A stretch of 64,000 nt of DNA from Clostridium_AD sp036569345 (GCF_036569345.1 NZ_DATCQT010000150.1:1-64000); one strand, 5' to 3'; numbered from the stretch's first letter, positions 8,813-18,262 are shown. The notes: generated by a model from the sequence alone, not told the origin. Numbers and translations are program-made.

Positions 8813-10114
8813 ATGACTATTACTGGAAGTGTTACTAAAAGGAAATATTTAAACATTCTCTTACCACTCTTTATTGGATCAACCCTAGCATATCTTGACA
8901 GACTAAACATTTCATTTGCTGCATTAACTATGAATAAAGACTTAGGGTTTACTGCTGAGATTTTTGGAATGGGTGCAGGGATTTTATTTCTGGGTTACGT
9001 ATTATTTGAAATACCAGGTACTATATTTGCTTCGAATAGAAGCCCGAGTAAATGGCTAGTCAGAATTATGCTAACATGGGGCATAGCGTGTAGCAGTATG
9101 ACATTTATTCATACTGCAGGTCAATTCTATTTTGTGCGTTTTTTAATTGGTGCTGCAGAAGCTAGTTTTTATCCTGTTTGTTATGCTGTTATTATCCCTC
9201 GTTGGTTTAACGCCAAGGAAAGACCTAAGGCAATTTCAATAATGTTAATTTCTCTTCTTACTTCCAATATTATAGGTTCACCTGTGGCTGGAGCATTGAT
9301 AGGTCTCTCATATTTTGGGCTTCAGGGTTGGCAGATGCTGTTCTTATTAGAAGGAGTTTTGGCTTTCATTTTTGGAATTATCCTTCTTTTCTGGTTGAAG
9401 GATTGGCCAAAAGATGTAAATTGGATGACTGAAGAAGAAAAGAAAACTAGAATGGAAGAATATGAGCAAGAGATTGTTTTGAAAAATTCTGTTAAAAAAT
9501 TTACTATATGGCAGGCATTAAGCGATAAAACTGTACTTAAGTTATGTCTGATATACTTTCTGTGGATTAGTGGTTTCTGGGGGTTTGGATTCTGGTTGCC
9601 AACAGTATTAAAGTCAGTTTCTAAATTGGGCAATTCAAGTGTAAGTTTCTTAATCATTGTTCCAATGTGCATAGCAGCGTTTTTCTTTGTAATGAATGGC
9701 AAACTTGCCGAAAAGTCTGGAAATTTAAAACCACATATAGCTATTCCAATGTTTATTGGTGCTTTGGGTATGATAGCAGGAACGATGACTAGTAACCCAG
9801 TATTAAGCTTTATATTTACTTGTATAACTTGTGTAGGAGTATATGTAGGAATGGGCGTTTGGTGGTCAGTACCAACAACATTTTTGTCAGGCTCAGCAGC
9901 AGCTGCGGCTACTGGTTTAATAAATTCAGTTGGAAATATAGGTGGTTGGGTTGGTCCTTATTTAGTTGGATATAGTAAAACACAAACTGGTTCTTATCAT
10001 ATAGCTTATGTAATTTTGGCTGTTTCAATGGTACTTTCAGGTATCTTGATGTTGACACTTAAGGATAAAAAGTCTGAAGCTGTATCAACAGAAAAAAATA
10101 CATTAAATCAATAA
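8813..10114 (+). CDS. MFS transporter, anion:cation symporter type
   Basis: A 433-residue, twelve-helix major facilitator. The N-terminal pattern (NILLPLFIGSTLAYLDRLNISFAA) and WFNAKERPKAISIM resemble the ACS subfamily, which takes up organic anions such as hexuronates, tartrate or 4-hydroxyphenylacetate. The central loop (about 200-240) is charged. It follows acoL by 66 nt in the same direction, so co-transcription is likely. The substrate is unknown: acetoin itself is neutral and membrane-permeable, so a related acidic substrate may be carried. ATG follows AAGGAGG. Confidence 0.8.
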   Translation: MTITGSVTKRKYLNILLPLFIGSTLAYLDRLNISFAALTMNKDLGFTAEIFGMGAGILFLGYVLFEIPGTIFASNRSPSKWLVRIMLTWGIACSSMTFIHTAGQFYFVRFLIGAAEASFYPVCYAVIIPRWFNAKERPKAISIMLISLLTSNIIGSPVAGALIGLSYFGLQGWQMLFLLEGVLAFIFGIILLFWLKDWPKDVNWMTEEEKKTRMEEYEQEIVLKNSVKKFTIWQALSDKTVLKLCLIYFLWISGFWGFGFWLPTVLKSVSKLGNSSVSFLIIVPMCIAAFFFVMNGKLAEKSGNLKPHIAIPMFIGALGMIAGTMTSNPVLSFIFTCITCVGVYVGMGVWWSVPTTFLSGSAAAAATGLINSVGNIGGWVGPYLVGYSKTQTGSYHIAYVILAVSMVLSGILMLTLKDKKSEAVSTEKNTLNQ

Positions 10115-10191
10115 TTATAAAATTAAATTGGCACTGTAATAAGTATTTACGGATTATTATGGTGCCTAAAATTTATAAGGAGTGTTTAAAT

Positions 10192-11076
10192 ATGAAAAAT
10201 ATTGGTTTTTTAGGTTTGGGGCTAATGGGTCTTCCTATCGCCATAAATGTTGTTAAGGGAACAGGACAGTCAATTCTTGGGTTTGACGTCATGCAGGATA
10301 AAAAAGACCGTTTTAAGGAGGCTGGGGGTACCCCCGTAGATGACCCCATGGAAATCTACACTTCTTGTGATATTATATTCACGTCTCTTCCGACTCACGC
10401 TATTATCATTAATTCAATCGAAGGAGCCATAAAAAACGGTAAGCCTGGAAACATCATTGTTGATTTATCATCTACTGCTCCCAATATAGTAACTAAGCTC
10501 AATGATGAGGCCCAGGAAGCAGGGATGGAGCTTCTAGACTCTCCTATTAGTGGTGGAGAACCTGGTGCAAAGAATGGAACTCTCGCCATTATGACAGGAG
10601 GTAATAAAGAAGCCTTTGACGAAGTATTGTCTATTTTAGAATGCATGGGCAAACCGGTCTATACCGGACCTTCTACGACCGGTAGTATTACAAAACTGGC
10701 CAACAACCTTATCGCCGGCGCAATGCTTGTAGCAATTGCAGAGGGATATGGTTTTGCCGCAAAAGCCGGGCTTGACCCAGAAGTGCTTTTTAGAGCTACG
10801 AGAACTGGTTTTGTTGGAGGCCCATTGTATGACGATAAAATTCCAAAGCTTATCAACAGAAATTTTGAACCTGGTGCAAGAATTGCCGTCCATCGAAAGG
10901 ATATTATAAACGCAAAGAATTATGCTCATGAACTCGGTATTGACCTTCCTTTGACCGATGTGGTACTTAACGTTATGGACTGGATGGATGATAATGGAAT
11001 GATAAACATAGACCAAATCGGAATGGTCAAGTATTATGAAAAGAAAATGGATACTGTGGTGCAGAAAAAACACTGA
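10192..11076 (+). CDS. Beta-hydroxyacid dehydrogenase (GarR/3-hydroxyisobutyrate dehydrogenase family)
   Basis: NAD(P)-dependent oxidoreductase of 294 residues. The Rossmann motif GLGLMG is at the N-terminus, the substrate-binding signature DSPISGGEPGAKNGT lies near 120 and the catalytic lysine is in GSITKLANN (about 167). The chosen start is ATG 10192, 8 nt after TAAGGAGTG; the longer frame from 10159 would put its start ahead of the ribosome site. The 2-hydroxy-3-oxopropionate and 3-hydroxyisobutyrate enzymes cannot be told apart here. Base composition is clearly richer in GC than its neighbours (runs such as GGGGGTACCCCC and ATCGCCGGCG), suggesting recent acquisition. Confidence 0.82.
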   Translation: MKNIGFLGLGLMGLPIAINVVKGTGQSILGFDVMQDKKDRFKEAGGTPVDDPMEIYTSCDIIFTSLPTHAIIINSIEGAIKNGKPGNIIVDLSSTAPNIVTKLNDEAQEAGMELLDSPISGGEPGAKNGTLAIMTGGNKEAFDEVLSILECMGKPVYTGPSTTGSITKLANNLIAGAMLVAIAEGYGFAAKAGLDPEVLFRATRTGFVGGPLYDDKIPKLINRNFEPGARIAVHRKDIINAKNYAHELGIDLPLTDVVLNVMDWMDDNGMINIDQIGMVKYYEKKMDTVVQKKH

Positions 11077-11148
11077 ATCAGAATGTGATTAATAAAAACT
11101 TACTTATGGAAGTTAAATTTTAAAAACAAGTGAAAGGACTTAATAAAT

Positions 11149-12201
11149 TTGGATACGAAAGTGTTAACCATAGATGAATGCAATATAAATAGATTGGAAA
11201 TAGAGGAATGTGGTGAAATTTTAAGAAATGGTGGACTAGTTGCTTTTCCTACAGAGACAGTTTATGGATTAGGTGGAAATGCACTAGACCCAAAGGCTGT
11301 TAAAAAAATATTTAAAGCAAAGGGAAGGCCACAAGATAATCCTCTAATAGTTCATATAGCTGATTTTGAGAGTCTAAAGCCTTTAGTAATAGATATTCCT
11401 AAGGTTGCATATGAAATTATGAATAAGTTTTGTCCCGGGCCTATAACAGTAATACTTAAAAAGTCTTCAGTAATACCTTCTATAACGACTGCAGGGCTTG
11501 ATAGTGTAGGAATAAGGATGCCATCTAATAATATAGCAAGACAAATTATCAGAGCAGCGAAAGTACCTATAGCGGCTCCATCTGCAAATATTTCAGGAAG
11601 ACCCAGCCCAACAGATGTTGAAAGGTGTATTGAGGATTTAGATGGTAAAATTGAATGTATTGTAGCAGGAGAAAAGTGTAGTGTCGGAGTAGAATCTACA
11701 ATAGTAGATTGCACAATATATCCTCCATGTATATTAAGACCCGGGGGTATAACCGTTGAAATGTTAAAAACTATTGATAGTAGTATATATATAGATTTAG
11801 CTATAATGAAAAAACCTGATAAGGATTTTAAACCTAAGGCACCAGGTATGAAATATAGGCATTATGCACCTAAGGCAGCAGTAAGAATTATTCAAGGAGA
11901 TTTGAAAAAAACTACTCTAAAAATAAATGAAATAGCTAAATATTATCTAGACCAAAATAAAGTAGTAGGCATAATGGCAACAGATGAAACTTTAAAAGAA
12001 TATAAAAATTGTGTTGTTATTTCTTTAGGTAGTAGAAAAGAAATTAGTAGTATTGCTAGAAATTTATTTGAAACTTTGAGAAGTTTTGATGATAAAAAAG
12101 TTGATATAATACTTTCCGAAGCTTTTGAAGAGAATGGCGTAGGAATAGCAGTAATGAACAGGCTTAAGAAATCAGCAGGTTTTGATATTATTAATGTATA
12201 A
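11149..12201 (+). CDS. tsaC: Threonylcarbamoyl-AMP synthase (Sua5/YwlC type)
   Basis: Makes L-threonylcarbamoyl-AMP from threonine, bicarbonate and ATP for the t6A modification at position 37 of ANN-decoding tRNAs. The YrdC domain occupies about 15-205 (GGLVAFPTETVYGLG, KGRPQDNPLIVHI, PSANISGRPSPT) and a C-terminal Sua5 domain extends to 350, so this is the long Sua5 form. The start is TTG at 11149 after AAAGGAC. It is a housekeeping gene that sits beside a threonine-dehydrogenase-like gene, perhaps by chance. Confidence 0.93.
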   Translation: MDTKVLTIDECNINRLEIEECGEILRNGGLVAFPTETVYGLGGNALDPKAVKKIFKAKGRPQDNPLIVHIADFESLKPLVIDIPKVAYEIMNKFCPGPITVILKKSSVIPSITTAGLDSVGIRMPSNNIARQIIRAAKVPIAAPSANISGRPSPTDVERCIEDLDGKIECIVAGEKCSVGVESTIVDCTIYPPCILRPGGITVEMLKTIDSSIYIDLAIMKKPDKDFKPKAPGMKYRHYAPKAAVRIIQGDLKKTTLKINEIAKYYLDQNKVVGIMATDETLKEYKNCVVISLGSRKEISSIARNLFETLRSFDDKKVDIILSEAFEENGVGIAVMNRLKKSAGFDIINV

Positions 12202-12240
12202 GTAAAAAGTAATTAGTACGATAAAAAATAAAGGAGATAG

Positions 12241-13278
12241 ATGATAGTGAAAGCATTAGTAAAAACATTACCAACTCCAGGCTTAGAATTTATCGAAATT
12301 AAAAAACCTGTGCCTAAAAAAGGAGAAGTTCTAATAAAAGTTAGAGCTACAGCACTTTGTGGGACAGATATGCATATTATAGATTGGAATCCATGGGCAC
12401 AAAATGCACGGATTAACCTTCCGTTAATTCTTGGACATGAATGTTGTGGTGAAATCGTTGTAATAGGGGAAGATGTTAAGGGATTCGAGATTGGGGATCA
12501 TGTAGCTGTTGAAACTCATATTCCATGTGGAGTTTGTTTACAATGTCAGATTGGTGAACAAGATATATGTAATAATCTTGAACTATTTGGTGTTAGCAAA
12601 GATGGATGTTTTGCAGAATATACAGTTGTACCAGCAATTTGTGCAAGAAAAATACCGAAAGAAATCCCTTTTGAAATTGGCGCAGTATTTGAACCATTAG
12701 GAACCTCATTTAGAGCTGCTTCCAAATGTGAAGTGGCTGGGAAAAATGTGGCTGTTATAGGTTGTGGTCCTATGGGATTATTTGCAGTGGCCTCAGCTTT
12801 ATATATGGGAGCAGCTAAAGTAATTGCAATGGATGTTAGCAATTCACGTCTTCAAATTGCTAAAAAAATGGGTGCTACCATAATAATTAATTCTTCCACG
12901 GAAGATGTGGTACAAATCGTTAAGAAGTTTACAAACGGTTATGGGGTAGATGCTATAATTGAATGCTCAGGAAATACAGGAGCAATAAACCAAGGGTTTA
13001 AGTATTTAAGAAAAGGTGGGAAATATGCTTTAGTTGGCTTGCCGGGCAATAGTATCGAACTTAATCTTGGAAGTGATGTGATTTTTAAGGGTGTAACAAT
13101 ATTTGGTGTCCATGGAAGAAAGATGTTTTCTACATGGTATGCTCTTGAAAACGCTTTAGCTTCCGGTAGATTTGATATATCACCTGTAATAACACATATA
13201 ATGCCACTTGAAGATTTTGAAAAAGGTTTTGATCTTGCTAGAAAAGGTTTAGCAAGTAAAGTTGTATTTATTCCATAA
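12241..13278 (+). CDS. Zinc-binding dehydrogenase, threonine 3-dehydrogenase-like
   Basis: Medium-chain dehydrogenase of 345 residues. Catalytic zinc ligands are seen in CGTDMH and GHE, and the structural zinc cysteines in CGVCLQCQIGEQDIC. The NAD fold includes GCGPMG (about 178). The segment CGTDMHIIDWNPWAQ resembles L-threonine 3-dehydrogenase, which makes 2-amino-3-oxobutyrate that is split to glycine and acetyl-CoA. No kbl ligase gene is in the window. Given the acetoin operon upstream, a 2,3-butanediol dehydrogenase remains possible. ATG follows AAAGGAGA. Confidence 0.75.
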   Translation: MIVKALVKTLPTPGLEFIEIKKPVPKKGEVLIKVRATALCGTDMHIIDWNPWAQNARINLPLILGHECCGEIVVIGEDVKGFEIGDHVAVETHIPCGVCLQCQIGEQDICNNLELFGVSKDGCFAEYTVVPAICARKIPKEIPFEIGAVFEPLGTSFRAASKCEVAGKNVAVIGCGPMGLFAVASALYMGAAKVIAMDVSNSRLQIAKKMGATIIINSSTEDVVQIVKKFTNGYGVDAIIECSGNTGAINQGFKYLRKGGKYALVGLPGNSIELNLGSDVIFKGVTIFGVHGRKMFSTWYALENALASGRFDISPVITHIMPLEDFEKGFDLARKGLASKVVFIP

Positions 13279-13285
13279 TTCTTAT

Positions 13286-13335
13286 GCCCCTAATCCACTT
13301 GGACAAATTAAGCTTAATGGAGAAGGGGCTTTATA
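13286..13335 (+). terminator. Probable terminator after the dehydrogenase
   Basis: GCCCCT (13286-13291) pairs with AGGGGC (13324-13329) around a long loop and is followed by TTTATAAT. The stem is moderate, so some readthrough to the lipoate ligase is likely. Confidence 0.5.
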
Positions 13336-13378
13336 ATAATTGGCAGCTACTATTAAAATAGAAGGAAGGTTTAAATAT

Positions 13379-14416
13379 ATGAAGTATGTGGAAAACAATT
13401 CAATAGATCCAAGATATAACTTAGCTTTAGAAGAATATGCTTTTAAAAATTTTGACTTAAAAGATGATTACGTAATTTTATGGAGGAATGGACCATCTAT
13501 TATTATAGGTAGGAATCAATGTACACCTGAAGAAATAAATAGCCAATATGTTAGTGAAAATAACATTGGTGTTGTAAGAAGAATAACTGGTGGTGGTGCG
13601 GTATATCACGACCTTGGAAATTTAAACTTTTCTTTTATAACAAAGGTAAGTAGGTTAGAAAGTATTAATTTTAAAAAATATACTTATCCCGTAATTAATG
13701 CTTTAGGTAAATTGGGAGTTAAATGTGAGCTCTCAGGAAGAAATGATTTAACCTTAGATGGAAAGAAGTTTTCGGGAATTGCCCAAAGTATTATAAGTGG
13801 CAGATTGTTAAATCATGGTACATTATTATTTAATTCTCAGTTAGATACTTTAGGTAAAGCACTAAATGTAAAAAAAGAAAAGATAGAATCTAAGGGAATA
13901 AAATCCGTAAGAAGCAGAGTAACAAACATAAGTGACTATCTAAAAGCAGATTTAGATGTTCTAGGGTTTAGAGACCTTATTTTAAAATATTTATATGAAT
14001 ATGAAAAAAGTCCTATAATAAAATATGAATTAACAAAAGAAGACAAAGATGCAATAAATAAATTAATGCAAGAGAAATATAATACTTGGCAATGGAATTT
14101 TGGAAAATCTCCAAAATTTAATTATAAAAATAGTAGAAAATTTGATATTGGAATTTTGGATGTGAGAATTAATGTAGAAGATGGACTAATAAAAAATTGT
14201 AAAATGTACGGAGATTTTTTTGGGACTGAGGACATAAAAAAATTTGAAGAGGTTTTAATAGGTATAAGATTTCAAAAAAATGATATCAGTAATATAATAA
14301 AGTATATAGATATAACGAGATATTTTGGTAAGATATCAAAAGAAGATTTACTAAGTCTTTTTTTTGAAACGGATACCATAATTAATAGCTATTCTTCTTA
14401 TGAGATGGTTAGATGA
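13379..14416 (+). CDS. lplA: Lipoate-protein ligase A, copy 1
   Basis: Attaches free lipoate via lipoyl-AMP to lipoyl domains (345 residues). Family motifs: RYNLALEEYAF, RRITGGGAVYHDLGNLNFSF and the lysine of GRNDLTLDGKKFSG. A C-terminal accessory domain is present. The chosen start is ATG 13379, 9 nt after GAAGGAAGG; the longer frame from TTG 13340 lacks a ribosome site. It lies downstream of the acetoin dehydrogenase, whose E2 and E3 both need lipoate. It overlaps the next gene by 4 nt (ATGA), so the two are translationally coupled. Confidence 0.92.
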   Translation: MKYVENNSIDPRYNLALEEYAFKNFDLKDDYVILWRNGPSIIIGRNQCTPEEINSQYVSENNIGVVRRITGGGAVYHDLGNLNFSFITKVSRLESINFKKYTYPVINALGKLGVKCELSGRNDLTLDGKKFSGIAQSIISGRLLNHGTLLFNSQLDTLGKALNVKKEKIESKGIKSVRSRVTNISDYLKADLDVLGFRDLILKYLYEYEKSPIIKYELTKEDKDAINKLMQEKYNTWQWNFGKSPKFNYKNSRKFDIGILDVRINVEDGLIKNCKMYGDFFGTEDIKKFEEVLIGIRFQKNDISNIIKYIDITRYFGKISKEDLLSLFFETDTIINSYSSYEMVR

Positions 14417-14985
14417 AAATAATATGCTTAGGGGATAGTTTAACTTGTGGGTATCAATTAAAAAAGAAAGATTCATGGCCCTTTATGCTCGAGGAAGAAA
14501 CGAAAATGCAAGTTGTGGATAAAGGTATACCCGGAGATACGACTACAGGTATGTTATCTAGATTTTATAGAGATGTTATAGATGAAAAACCTACACATAC
14601 AATTATTATGGGTGGAACAAATGATTTGGTTTATGGTATCCCTCTTTCAATAATCAAAGGAAATTTATCATCATTGGTATTTCAAGCATACCATTATAAT
14701 ATAATGCCGGTTTTAGGGATACCTATACCGATAGTACTGTCAATAGCAAAAGAAAACTTTCAGTTTACGCAAAACTTTGAAGAAGTTAATGAAAAATTAG
14801 TAGAATGTAGAGATTGGATTATAAAATTTGCTGCGCTTTCAAATTGTAAAGTAATAGACTTTTATAAGGAATTTAAAGCTAAACAAACCAACCAAGGTAA
14901 AGTGGAATATTATAAAGACGGAGTTCATCCAACTATTGAAGGAAATAAAAAAATGAAAAAAACAGTAATTAGTGAATTATTATAA
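14413..14985 (+). CDS. SGNH/GDSL-family hydrolase
   Basis: A 190-residue cytoplasmic esterase or acylhydrolase; no signal peptide. Block I GDSLTCGY supplies the catalytic serine, GGTNDL is block III, and DGVHPTIEGN supplies the Asp and His. The TesA-like arrangement suggests a thioesterase or lysophospholipase, but the substrate cannot be read from sequence. Coupled by a 4-nt overlap to lplA, an unusual partner. Confidence 0.85.
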   Translation: MKIICLGDSLTCGYQLKKKDSWPFMLEEETKMQVVDKGIPGDTTTGMLSRFYRDVIDEKPTHTIIMGGTNDLVYGIPLSIIKGNLSSLVFQAYHYNIMPVLGIPIPIVLSIAKENFQFTQNFEEVNEKLVECRDWIIKFAALSNCKVIDFYKEFKAKQTNQGKVEYYKDGVHPTIEGNKKMKKTVISELL

Positions 14986-15031
14986 ATGCAATATTATCCT
15001 TTTTCATACCGATTAAAAGATGGATTATTAT

Positions 15032-15060
15032 AAATCTTAAGTTAATATTAAGATTTTTTT
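15032..15060 (+). terminator. Terminator after the SGNH hydrolase
   Basis: AATCTTA and TAAGATT form a short stem followed by a T7 run. It ends the lplA-hydrolase transcript. Confidence 0.65.
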
Positions 15061-15133
15061 AATCTATATTTAATAATACAGCTTTAATATATATAATATA
15101 GGAACTTTTATATATTAGAGGAAGTGTAATACT

Positions 15134-15724
15134 ATGATAATTAATACCCATTTGCTAATATCACAAATCATATATAAGTACATTTCAAAACAGATGGACT
15201 TAAAACTAGACAGGCTATCATTTGCATATGGAAACATTGAACCAGATTTGAATAACAAGGATATTAACCATTCGCACACATTAGATAAAAGTTTTGATAT
15301 TGTGTGTGAATATTCAGAGGAATTGATGAGTGAAAATATTTCAATTAAGGAGTTTTCGAGGCGTTTAGGAGTGATTTGCCACTTTGGATGTGATTATTTT
15401 TGTTTATATCACAGAGATGGTAATGAAAAAAAAGGTTTATCTGAACATATATTTTATGAAGTAATTCTACATTTTAAATTACTAGTACTTTTTTTTAGCG
15501 GTAAGATAAAGTTGAATTATTATGAAATGAATGAAGATAGTGTAGAAGCTATAGTAATGAGAATACAAAAAAAATACAATTCAGAGGATGAGAGCTTAAC
15601 GAGAGATATAACCAATTCAATATTTGCTGTTTCACAAATTTCAAAATTACTAGTACATTCAAGTCAGTTGTACTTACAGAAAAATGTAATTAATATGAAA
15701 ATGAATATTCAAAATTTGAATTAA
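15134..15724 (+). CDS. Zinc-dependent phospholipase C-like protein
   Basis: 196 residues with no signal peptide. The pattern NTHLLISQIIYKYI, YGNIEPDLNN and LGVICHFGCDYFCLYHRDG resembles the short zinc-dependent phospholipase C family proteins common in clostridia, with His and Asp residues placed as in the trinuclear zinc site. Secreted alpha-toxin-type enzymes are longer and have a C2-like domain, absent here. The role is unknown, perhaps intracellular lipid turnover. Monocistronic between terminators. Confidence 0.65.
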   Translation: MIINTHLLISQIIYKYISKQMDLKLDRLSFAYGNIEPDLNNKDINHSHTLDKSFDIVCEYSEELMSENISIKEFSRRLGVICHFGCDYFCLYHRDGNEKKGLSEHIFYEVILHFKLLVLFFSGKIKLNYYEMNEDSVEAIVMRIQKKYNSEDESLTRDITNSIFAVSQISKLLVHSSQLYLQKNVINMKMNIQNLN

Positions 15725-15745
15725 ATATTTATGGCAAAAAATAAG

Positions 15746-15786
15746 AAAAAACTATGCTAAACATATAATTTAGCATAGTTTTTTTG
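15746..15786. terminator. Bidirectional terminator
   Basis: AAAAAACTATGCTAAA / TTTAGCATAGTTTTTT serves the convergent phospholipase-like gene (+) and the amino-acid permease (-). A-rich and T-rich flanks lie on both sides. Confidence 0.85.
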
Positions 15787-15849
15787 TTGTAAAATTAGTT
15801 TAGAATAACTTAGCACAGCGAAATGCAATTGTAACAATATATACTTTTG

Positions 15850-17184
15850 CTACCTTTTTTTGATATACCAATATACAGGAAGTCCAACTAATGTTATAAC
15901 AATTCCTATAAGTGCTTTTGGAGTATCAGTTACAAGCGTACTTATTAGGATGTAAACACCACCTATAATTCCTATTAATGGAACTACTGGGTAGAATGGT
16001 ACTTTATAAGGTCTTACTAAATCTTTATGTTTTTTTCTTAATATAAAGATACCTGCTACTGCCATTGTGAAGAAAATCCATAAAACAAAGACAACAAGAT
16101 CAGTTAAGGTATTAAAAGAACCACTAAATATGTATAGACAAGTAAGTACAAACTCAAAAATATAAGCATTTAATGGAGTTTGGTATTTTACATTAACTTT
16201 ACCTAAAAATTTATCATAAGGTAAAAGTTTGTCTTGGCCCATGGCAAAAGGTATTCTAACTCCTGTCATTAAGTAACCATTTAATGCCCCAAAGATTGAA
16301 ATGAAAATACCAGCAGAGATAAATAATGAACCGGATTTTCCAAATAAAACTGATGCAACATCAGTAGCTACTTTATTAGAATTTACAACAGACGTTATAG
16401 GAACTACGTTTATAATTGCTAAATTAAATAAAACATATACTATTATAGTAATGCCGAGACCTATAATTATTGATTTTGGTATATCTTTTTTAGGATTTTT
16501 AAGTTCTCCTCCCATGTTGCTTACACTTACCCATCCATCATATGCCCAAAGTGTTCCAAGCATAGCTGCCCCAAAACCTGCACCAGCTGCCATATTACCT
16601 ACTGGCAAGGAAAAACTGTGGGCTGTTCCGCGTGCAAGACCTAAAGCAATAATAATAATAATTGGAATTAGTTTTGCAATAGTCGCAACGAACTGAATTT
16701 TACTAGCAAGTTTTGTTGATAATACATTTGCAGTGGTAATAATTAGTAACATTAATATTGCAAATAGTTTTTGCGAAAGTCCGCTCATAGGTACAAAGTT
16801 AGTAGCTTGAGTTGCTAAAACTATTGCCAGTGCTGCGACGGAACCAGGGACATAAATAACTGTTTGTACCCAGCCAAATAAAAATGCCCATTTTTCTCCA
16901 TAAAGTTCTTTAAGATAAATAAAAATGCCTCCGGTTTTTGGAATAGCTGATGCTATTTCGGCTATAGTAAGACCAGATGCCATAGTTATAATTCCACCTG
17001 CTACCCAAGCAAGTATACCTATGGTTGGAGAGCCAGCATTCTTAAAAACAATTGAAGGTTTAAAGAAAATTCCTGAACCTATAACCATACCTATCACTAC
17101 AGTAATAGCTTCAAGAAAACCAATCTCTCTTTTTAGTTTTTTTGGCAAATTAATAACAGAATTTGTATTATTTGATACTTTCAA
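15850..17184 (-). CDS. Amino-acid permease, APC superfamily (SteT-like)
   Basis: 444 residues with about twelve membrane helices. The consensus MVIGSGIFF in helix 1 and an acidic helix-3 region (TIAEIASAIPKTGG) place it with LAT/SteT-type exchangers, which in Bacillus swap serine, threonine and aromatic residues. Specificity is inferred only. The nearby threonine-dehydrogenase-like and glycine-cleavage genes make a serine/threonine/glycine substrate reasonable. Own promoter; ribosome site GAAAGGGTG. Confidence 0.8.
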   Translation of the reverse strand: MKVSNNTNSVINLPKKLKREIGFLEAITVVIGMVIGSGIFFKPSIVFKNAGSPTIGILAWVAGGIITMASGLTIAEIASAIPKTGGIFIYLKELYGEKWAFLFGWVQTVIYVPGSVAALAIVLATQATNFVPMSGLSQKLFAILMLLIITTANVLSTKLASKIQFVATIAKLIPIIIIIALGLARGTAHSFSLPVGNMAAGAGFGAAMLGTLWAYDGWVSVSNMGGELKNPKKDIPKSIIIGLGITIIVYVLFNLAIINVVPITSVVNSNKVATDVASVLFGKSGSLFISAGIFISIFGALNGYLMTGVRIPFAMGQDKLLPYDKFLGKVNVKYQTPLNAYIFEFVLTCLYIFSGSFNTLTDLVVFVLWIFFTMAVAGIFILRKKHKDLVRPYKVPFYPVVPLIGIIGGVYILISTLVTDTPKALIGIVITLVGLPVYWYIKKR

Positions 17185-17281
17185 AATAAATCACCCTTTC
17201 TTTTGTTATTAATATAATAATGGCAAATTTAGATATAGTCAACAAAATTTTGTCTAAGAAAGTTTTTTTGAAACATATAAA

Positions 17282-18262
17282 TTAAAACATACAAGTTAAA
17301 ACATCTTCTAAAACTGCATTTGAAAAATAATCAGATATATTAAAGGTTGAAAGTATAGCTTTTACCGAGGGTTCTTCGTGGTTTACGCCTATAAGTTTAG
17401 TTTCTATCTCTGAAACATCAAGTTTGCTAAAAAAATCACCATATATTTTAATAGCTTTTATTAGTCCATGATTTACTTCCATATTACATTCAATTGTACC
17501 AAATGAAAATTTGTTCTCATTTATGAAGTTATATTTAGGGGAATGACCAAAATTCCACTCCCAAGTAGAATATTTATCGTCGGCTAATTTATTTATCTTA
17601 ACTAGATCATAAGGAGTAAATTCATACAAGCAATTTGAATTATCCTCTGTAATAACATAGTTCATAATTAATTTTTTAAAATCCATGATAGATAGTGGTT
17701 GTTTTAAGTGAGCACTGATATTAGTTACCCTGCTTAATACGGATTTAATACTCTTGTCCTTAAATTTTAATGGTTTAGCTTGTAATGCTTTTGATAAATC
17801 AGTGATATTGGATGCAAAAAGCAAGGTTCCGTGATGAAGAACTCTGTTACTAGAATTGTATTGTGCATTGCCTGAAAATTTTTTACCTTCAATAGTAAGA
17901 TCGTTTCTCCCACTAAATTCTGCATTTATGTTAAGTGAATTTAGAACCTTTAGAATAGGCAAGGTGAATTTTTTAAAATTATTAAAATTTTCTTCACTAT
18001 TATTTTTAATAAAAGTGAAATTTAAATTACCTAAATCGTGAAAAACAGTGCCTCCACCAGATAATCTTCTTACTACAGGGATATTATTTGTTTTTATGTA
18101 GTCTAGGTTAATTTCGGACAGTGTATTTTGATTTTTTCCTACAATGATACTAGGATTATTCTGCCATAACATAAAACATTCTTCTTTAAATTCCTTTAGC
18201 ATATATTCTTCAGCTGCCAAGTTAAAATAAGGATTTGTATTTGTGTTATTTATATAAAGCAT
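17282..18262 (-). CDS. lplA: Lipoate-protein ligase A, copy 2
   Basis: A 326-residue paralogue of the ligase at 13379, with motifs YFNLAAEEYMLKEF, RRLSGGGTVFHDLGNLNFTF and GRNDLTIEGKKFSG including the active-site lysine. The two share the fold and many residues but are clearly diverged, so this is not a recent duplication. It is divergent from the gcv operon, whose H protein must be lipoylated, which suggests one ligase per lipoyl system. ATG follows GAGGAGGG. Confidence 0.92.
   Translation of the reverse strand: MLYINNTNTNPYFNLAAEEYMLKEFKEECFMLWQNNPSIIVGKNQNTLSEINLDYIKTNNIPVVRRLSGGGTVFHDLGNLNFTFIKNNSEENFNNFKKFTLPILKVLNSLNINAEFSGRNDLTIEGKKFSGNAQYNSSNRVLHHGTLLFASNITDLSKALQAKPLKFKDKSIKSVLSRVTNISAHLKQPLSIMDFKKLIMNYVITEDNSNCLYEFTPYDLVKINKLADDKYSTWEWNFGHSPKYNFINENKFSFGTIECNMEVNHGLIKAIKIYGDFFSKLDVSEIETKLIGVNHEEPSVKAILSTFNISDYFSNAVLEDVLTCMF

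Noticed and set aside
12241..13278. 2,3-butanediol dehydrogenase, because of the acetoin operon
   Set aside because: The CGTDMHIIDWNPWAQ segment and length fit threonine 3-dehydrogenase better. Kept as an alternative only.
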